From the NCBI GenBank assembly GCA_024699495.1, contig JAILPK010000014.1, forward strand, positions 1 to 64,000: a DNA stretch of 64,000 bases. The letters run 5' to 3'. Source of the stretch: Bacteroidaceae bacterium (GTDB taxonomy: Bacteria > Bacteroidota > Bacteroidia > Bacteroidales > Bacteroidaceae). Positions 59,088 to 64,000 of the stretch are shown here, piece after piece. How positions within the stretch are numbered: the first letter of the stretch is position 1; each line of letters opens with the position of its first letter. The position numbers and the translations under genes are program-made. Below the pieces are notes generated by a model. It did no database searches and was not told the origin of the DNA. It saw only the letters and a list, made by a program, of their open reading frames with translations.

Positions 59088-60968
59088 ATGAGAGGAGTAG
59101 TCTGCAATAAGAAACGGCACTATCCGTTTGGGATGCTGATGGCAGTCCTGACGGCTATCGTATTTATGTTGCTGCCACAAAGTTGCAGAACATCTGACGG
59201 CGCGGGTGTGACTACGGCTTCCCGCAAGGTGTCTTCTGCAGATAAATCCAGTTCCGCACTGCAGAATAAAAAGACATCATTAAGCCGCCTCCCCGCAGCT
59301 GAACGCAGACGCATAGACTATCTGTATATGGAGGCTGCGAAGCAGAAGATGGCCGAAAATTATGCAGCGGTATATGACATCTGCCGCCATCTTGTCCAAA
59401 TAGCTCCAGACATGGCCGAACTCCACTATGACCTGGGAATATGCGAGTTGCTTCTCGGGAAGGACTCTACCGCAATCTTTAGGCTGAATAAAGCATCTGA
59501 GCTGGACCCTTCGAACGCGCATTACAAGGAGGTCATCTCATCCTATTTCCTTAACCGTGGAGAGTACTCTAAGGCACTGCCAGCTCTTGAAGACCTCTCC
59601 AGACTCGAGCCGTCAAGAAGTGATGTGCTGGCACGTCTGGTGCAGCTTTACCGTGCTGCAGGGCAGACAGAGAATGCCATTCGCGCCCTTGACCGCATAG
59701 AAACACTGGAAGGGGTCATCCCATCCGTAGCCTATCAGAAATTCCAGTTATATCAGTCGCTGAAGAAATCTGACGAGGCTTTCGAATGTCTGGAAGCCCT
59801 TTGCCGGGAATACCCCAACGAGCTAAGCTACCGACTGACCATTGGCGACCAGATGCTTGAGTCCGGTCGCACCGGGGAAGCAAAAAAAATATATGAAGAA
59901 GTAGAGGCTCTGGAACCGAAGAACAAGGGTTTGCAACTCTCCTGGCTTGAGTTCTACCGAGCCACGGGGCAAGATGCTCTCTTCCACGCCAAACGCGACA
60001 GTATGCTCTTCGGCGAGAACACCGACGAGGAAATCCGCCTCGCACTCCTTCGTGACTACATCTCCGCAGAGGCCACTCAGGACAGCATAGGCAGGCAACA
60101 CATCAATGACACATTCAAGCGCCTTTCCGCCGACTATCCCAACAGTCTGGATCTGCACCAGTTGCATGCAGCATATCTTGCCACCTACGAGAAGGGAAAC
60201 GACAGCGTGTTCGTTGACGTCATGGAGCACATTATTACTCTCGACCCGACAAACACACAAGCAGTGTTCTATCTCATACAATACTATGGCACCCACAAGA
60301 AATTCAACCAGCTGGAGGCATTGTGCCGCCGTGCTGTTATAAATCACCCCGAGGAACTTGTCTGCCATTATTATCTTGGCGTAGCCTGTTGGCAGCTGGA
60401 GAAGAAGGAAGATGCGCTGAAGGCCTTTCAGGACGGAATCGTGCAGAAAACCAGCGAAAGCCGGCCAGCTATGGTTGCAGATTTGTTCAGTCTGATGGGA
60501 GATGTGCTTCACGAGTTAGGACGCGAAAAAGAGTCATACGCTGCCTACGACTCCTGTCTCACCTATCAGGATGACCACGTCGGCTGCCTCAACAACTACG
60601 CGTATTATCTCAGTCTGAAAGAACAGAATCTGGACAAAGCCGAAGAGATGAGCTATCGCACTGTGCGCATCTCTCCCGAGAACAAGACTTATCTCGATAC
60701 CTATGCCTGGGTGCTGTTTGTCAAAGGCCGATATATCGAGGCTAAAGCCTATATGGACAAGGTGGTGCCGCCGGACAGTTCGGATGAAGCGCTGCTATCT
60801 GATGCCTCCCTCTCCGGGGCTGTGTTTGAACATGCCGGAGACATTGCAGCCCAGAACGGGCTTGCCGAACAGGCAGTCCGCTTCTGGAAACTGGCTTCCA
60901 AGGCTGGAGGCGAAGGGCTCAGTGCGGCTCTGCCAAAGAAAATAAAACTCAAGAAATATGTCAAATAA
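59088..60968 (+). CDS. TPR-repeat (lipo)protein
   Basis: Signal/lipobox-like AIVFMLLPQSCRTSDG; many TPR units (MAELHYDLGICELLLGKDSTAIFRLNKASELDPSNAHY). Confidence 0.85.
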   Translation: MRGVVCNKKRHYPFGMLMAVLTAIVFMLLPQSCRTSDGAGVTTASRKVSSADKSSSALQNKKTSLSRLPAAERRRIDYLYMEAAKQKMAENYAAVYDICRHLVQIAPDMAELHYDLGICELLLGKDSTAIFRLNKASELDPSNAHYKEVISSYFLNRGEYSKALPALEDLSRLEPSRSDVLARLVQLYRAAGQTENAIRALDRIETLEGVIPSVAYQKFQLYQSLKKSDEAFECLEALCREYPNELSYRLTIGDQMLESGRTGEAKKIYEEVEALEPKNKGLQLSWLEFYRATGQDALFHAKRDSMLFGENTDEEIRLALLRDYISAEATQDSIGRQHINDTFKRLSADYPNSLDLHQLHAAYLATYEKGNDSVFVDVMEHIITLDPTNTQAVFYLIQYYGTHKKFNQLEALCRRAVINHPEELVCHYYLGVACWQLEKKEDALKAFQDGIVQKTSESRPAMVADLFSLMGDVLHELGREKESYAAYDSCLTYQDDHVGCLNNYAYYLSLKEQNLDKAEEMSYRTVRISPENKTYLDTYAWVLFVKGRYIEAKAYMDKVVPPDSSDEALLSDASLSGAVFEHAGDIAAQNGLAEQAVRFWKLASKAGGEGLSAALPKKIKLKKYVK

Positions 60969-61689
60969 GAAGCTCTTCTTTCTGCTCATAATATCAATAG
61001 CCCTGACCGGTTGCCGCTCCTCCCGCAACGCCGCCGGCGATGGCAGCACATCTACGGTCTCAGCCGACGGCACATCAGGAGCCACGCCCATCGCCGGCTC
61101 CGACTCAGCCATGCGCACCCAACCCGTCGTTCCCGCACCTCTTCAATATGTGACAGGCAAACTGGATTTCACAGCCAGGAAGAACGGCAAGAACAGCGCC
61201 TCTGTAGGTGGAAGCATTAAGATGGGGCGCAACGAAATAATACAACTCTCGCTGGTCTATTTCATTGTGGAGATAGGCAGACTTGAGATAACTCCCGAGT
61301 ATATCCTCGTCATCGACAAGTATAATTCGCGCTACATCCGAAAGGCATGGGCCGACCTGCCTTACACCGATGGTTTAGGATATGACGCCGTTGAGAAATT
61401 CTTTTGGGGAGAATATCCCATGCAGGGGAATAAAAGCCTCAGCATCCCTCTCTCCAACAACATCACTCTGGAACTTAGCTATTTAGAATGGACAGAAATC
61501 GAAGGACGTAAGTTCCCCGAGAAGATGCAGCTCACCATACTCGCAGGCAGACAGTCCTTTGCCGGCATCTTCAGTTACTCCAATCTGAAGGCGCCCTCAA
61601 AACTCGGGAACATCAAGACCAAGGTCAGCAGCAGCTACCGCGAGGCCGAACTATCCGAAATCATAAAACTATTTTCAGGAGCAAGATAA
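60958..61689 (+). CDS. DUF4292-type lipoprotein
   Basis: Lipobox FFLLIISIALTGCRSSRN; QYVTGKLDFTARKNGKNSASVGGSIKMGRNEIIQLSLVYFIVEIGRLEITPEYILVIDKYNSRYIRK. Confidence 0.85.
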   Translation: MSNKKLFFLLIISIALTGCRSSRNAAGDGSTSTVSADGTSGATPIAGSDSAMRTQPVVPAPLQYVTGKLDFTARKNGKNSASVGGSIKMGRNEIIQLSLVYFIVEIGRLEITPEYILVIDKYNSRYIRKAWADLPYTDGLGYDAVEKFFWGEYPMQGNKSLSIPLSNNITLELSYLEWTEIEGRKFPEKMQLTILAGRQSFAGIFSYSNLKAPSKLGNIKTKVSSSYREAELSEIIKLFSGAR

Positions 61690-61698
61690 TACAAGTTC

Positions 61699-63009
61699 AT
61701 GTTAAAGCATCTCTCTCTTCTCATTCTCGCAGTCTGCCTCGCCCTTCCCATATCTGCCCAGACCAAGAAAATCAAGAACCTCAAGAACCAGAAGGCTCAG
61801 ATGGAGCGCACCTTGAAGAAGACCAAGACGGACTTGGCCGTGACCAAGAAAAGCGTGGGCCAGAAAGAGGCGAGGATAGATTTCCTTGAAAACCAACTGC
61901 AGAGCCGCCTTACATATATCCATCAGCTTGAGGCCGATATCACCCGAATCGAGGTACAGATAGACACCCTCAAGGCTGAGGCTAAAAGACTGGAATCGCA
62001 GTTGGAAGAGAAGAAGAAGAAATACAAACACAGTCTTCGCATGGCCCGCAGTTCGTCAGCACTGCACAGTCCGTCGCTATTCATCCTATCCGCTCCCACC
62101 TTCCGGCAGATGAACCGCCGAATGCGCTATGCCCGCGAATATGCCTCGTACCAGAAGCAGCTGGGATTGGAAGTGATGGATCAGCAAAACCGCGTGCGAG
62201 ACAATCAGGCCGAACTGCTTCAGGTAAAGCAGCAGCACCACGCCGTAGTCCAGGAGGTCATCAAGCAGCGCCGTGCCCTGGCTCGCGAGCAATCGGTGGA
62301 GCAGAAAAACGTGGTGACTCTGCGCAAGAAACAGAAAGAGATGGAACAGCGCGTGTCTGAACAGCAGAAACAGATCAATGCGCTCAACAAGAAGATTGAC
62401 GAACTGATAGCCTACGAGATAGAGCAGGCCCGCCGCAGAGCAGAAGAGAAAGCACGGCGCGAAGCTGAGGAACGCCGCCGGCGCGAGGCTGCTGCCAGCA
62501 AAGGGAAATCAGGCAAAAGCAAGGGCTCCAAAGGAAAAACCACTCCACTCCCCTCCTCCTCTCCGACTAAATGGCTTACTGCCCGCGAGCAGAAACTGGA
62601 CGGTTCATTCCAGCAGAACAAAGGGCGTTTGCCAGTGCCTATCACAGGGCCCTACCGCATCGGCAACCGCTTCGGGCTATATCAGGTAGCAGGCCTCTCC
62701 GGAGTAACTCTTGACAACAAAGGAGTCAACTATATCGGGCAGGCGGGAGCACGAGCCAGAGCAGTATTCGACGGCGAGGTAAGCGCCGTATTCGCTTTGG
62801 GCAGCACCAAAAACGTACTGGTCCGACATGGCTCATATATAACTGTCTATTGCAACCTATCCAGCGTGATTGTATCGAGGGGCGCACAGGTGAAAGCCCG
62901 CGACATACTTGGCACAGTGGCCGAAGATGCTTCCGGAGTCTATGTCCTACATTTCCAGCTACGCAAAGAGCGGCAGAAACTAAATCCTGAATCGTGGATT
63001 GGCCGTTAG
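61699..63009 (+). CDS. EnvC-like murein hydrolase activator (coiled coil + degenerate M23/LytM domain)
   Basis: Coiled coil KIKNLKNQKAQMERTLKKTKTDLAVTKK..; LytM-like FDGEVSAVFALGSTKNVLVRHGSYITVYCNLSSVIVSRGAQVKARDILGTVAEDASGVYVLHFQLRKERQKLNPESWIGR. Confidence 0.88.
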   Translation: MLKHLSLLILAVCLALPISAQTKKIKNLKNQKAQMERTLKKTKTDLAVTKKSVGQKEARIDFLENQLQSRLTYIHQLEADITRIEVQIDTLKAEAKRLESQLEEKKKKYKHSLRMARSSSALHSPSLFILSAPTFRQMNRRMRYAREYASYQKQLGLEVMDQQNRVRDNQAELLQVKQQHHAVVQEVIKQRRALAREQSVEQKNVVTLRKKQKEMEQRVSEQQKQINALNKKIDELIAYEIEQARRRAEEKARREAEERRRREAAASKGKSGKSKGSKGKTTPLPSSSPTKWLTAREQKLDGSFQQNKGRLPVPITGPYRIGNRFGLYQVAGLSGVTLDNKGVNYIGQAGARARAVFDGEVSAVFALGSTKNVLVRHGSYITVYCNLSSVIVSRGAQVKARDILGTVAEDASGVYVLHFQLRKERQKLNPESWIGR

Positions 63010-63315
63010 GCCCCCTCTCCTCTTACCGTTTCAGCTGATAGCAATATCCGATTGTATTGCTGTATGCTGAGAGTTGGGAATCAATAAATCAAGTGTCTGC
63101 AATGCCAATGGATAGACACTACGGTCTGATTCTTCATAAAGTAAATCCACCCACGCAAAATATCTATCTTAATTTGTTTGCCTTGCAAGGTATGGTGGCA
63201 ATCTGAATCTCCTGCATACCGATTTTCCCCATTTAGGGCCACATCTCTTTGCATTTAGCATCACAACTCTTCTTACTTCGGCTCACATCGCTTTACACTC
63301 AACCACACAGGCAAA

Positions 63316-63400
63316 TACACCTTGGTGTAAAGTGTGCTACACCTCGATGTAAAGTACAATAGGCCTCGATGTATTGAGGTGTATCCCCCGATGTATTTTG
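63316..63400. repeat. Palindrome cluster C: TACACCTTGGTGTA, TACACCTCGATGTA, CCTCGATGTATTGAGGTGTA, CCCGATGTATT
   Basis: 63316-63329 (TACACC/GGTGTA inverted repeat), 63338-63351, then half-copies to about 63400. Confidence 0.9.
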
Positions 63401-63701
63401 ACACGCGTTCTGATAAATAGTTTTCCAGTAATGTATATGCATAGAAGGGGGCTAATATGTTTTCAGCGGACAGCAATATCCGATTTTTGTAATTAGGGTA
63501 GGTAAACCTTTCGGCTGTGCCTAATGCCAGATTCCAACTTATATATTAAAGCAGCCCCCTCACGTTAAATATGCAAGGGGGCTATAAGGGGTTTCTTCGA
63601 CTTATGAATTCTATCAGGACTCTTGGCCTTAAAGACCTACTCGTCGTTCATTTTTGGGGGTATTCTGCTGCGGACATCTTTCCGCTATCAGTTTCTACAT
63701 C

Positions 63702-63839
63702 TCATCCGGGATAGTCACCTAAATCTTCTGTCTCATGGCTTTGGAAATCGTTGACTTTGTAGTCTTCGCTTGCGGCCAGCATGTTGTGCGCGCTGAGCGG
63801 GACAACGTGCAATGTGGGGGTACTATAGTTCTTTTTCAT
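63702..63839 (-). CDS. 45-aa peptide of unknown function, overlapping the fimbrillin-like stop by ATGA
   Basis: MKKNYSTPTLHVVPLSAHNMLAASEDYKVNDFQSHETEDLGDYPG*, translated by hand; resembles the 16166-16375 peptide; below the ORF-track size cutoff. Confidence 0.6.
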   Translation of the reverse strand: MKKNYSTPTLHVVPLSAHNMLAASEDYKVNDFQSHETEDLGDYPG

Positions 63840-64000
63840 AATCCGCTATTAATAAATGATGCTCCGACGTAGATGTTAACTGTGTATTCGTAGCCTGTCT
63901 GCCAGGTGCCGGTGAGGGGGTAGTTTTTGGACTTTTCGGTGCCGCCGTCGGTGTAGCTGATGGTCAGCGAGAGGCCCTCTTTCGTCTGCGGAATCAGGAA
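63836..64000 (-). CDS. C-terminal end of a fimbrillin-like surface protein (runs off the window)
   Basis: Reverse-strand ...FLIPQTKEGLSLTISYTDGGTEKSKNYPLTGTWQTGYEYTVNIYVGASFINSGL*, typical fimbrillin-family C-terminal strand pattern. Confidence 0.7.
   Translation of the reverse strand, partial: FLIPQTKEGLSLTISYTDGGTEKSKNYPLTGTWQTGYEYTVNIYVGASFINSGL

Overview
This window is a 64 kb chromosomal segment of a Bacteroidales-type bacterium (Prevotella- or Muribaculaceae-like). Support: TAnnTTTG promoters, BspA-like, fimbrillin, DUF4859 and M60 surface proteins, and a uppS-bamA-ompH cluster. Most coding content is housekeeping: fumarase, metF, tdk, rsmI, hflX, glmM, nhaA, sufB/C/D/S, cysE, recX, prmC, ribD, uppS, bamA, three ompH paralogues, murI, recR, hisG, dgt, dut and an EnvC-like protein. 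There are four tRNAs: Lys-TTT, Leu-TAG, Val-GAC and Pro-TGG. I see no rRNA, CRISPR array, transposase or phage genes. The observations most worth following up are: (i) a TIR-linker-Sel1 protein next to a CPBP/Abi-type membrane protease, both downstream of an isolated sufB; (ii) a short acidic peptide family (M[K/R]KxYxxPxxxxV) encoded directly downstream of (16166-16375) or overlapping (63702-63839, absent from the ORF track) surface-protein genes; (iii) about 56-bp tandem repeats after the AI-2E transporter gene, each re-encoding its C-terminal tail and stop codon; (iv) seven ~28-bp units with a TTAAGCnGCTTAA palindrome leading into the ribD start codon; (v) a dispersed TACAYCnnGRTGTA palindrome cluster at three intergenic loci; (vi) a GC-rich intergenic element that also appears inside coding sequences, such as a sulfatase N-terminus; (vii) a histidine-kinase-like protein that lacks its phospho-acceptor His. 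Everything here comes from reading the sequence and supplied translations; no searches were run.
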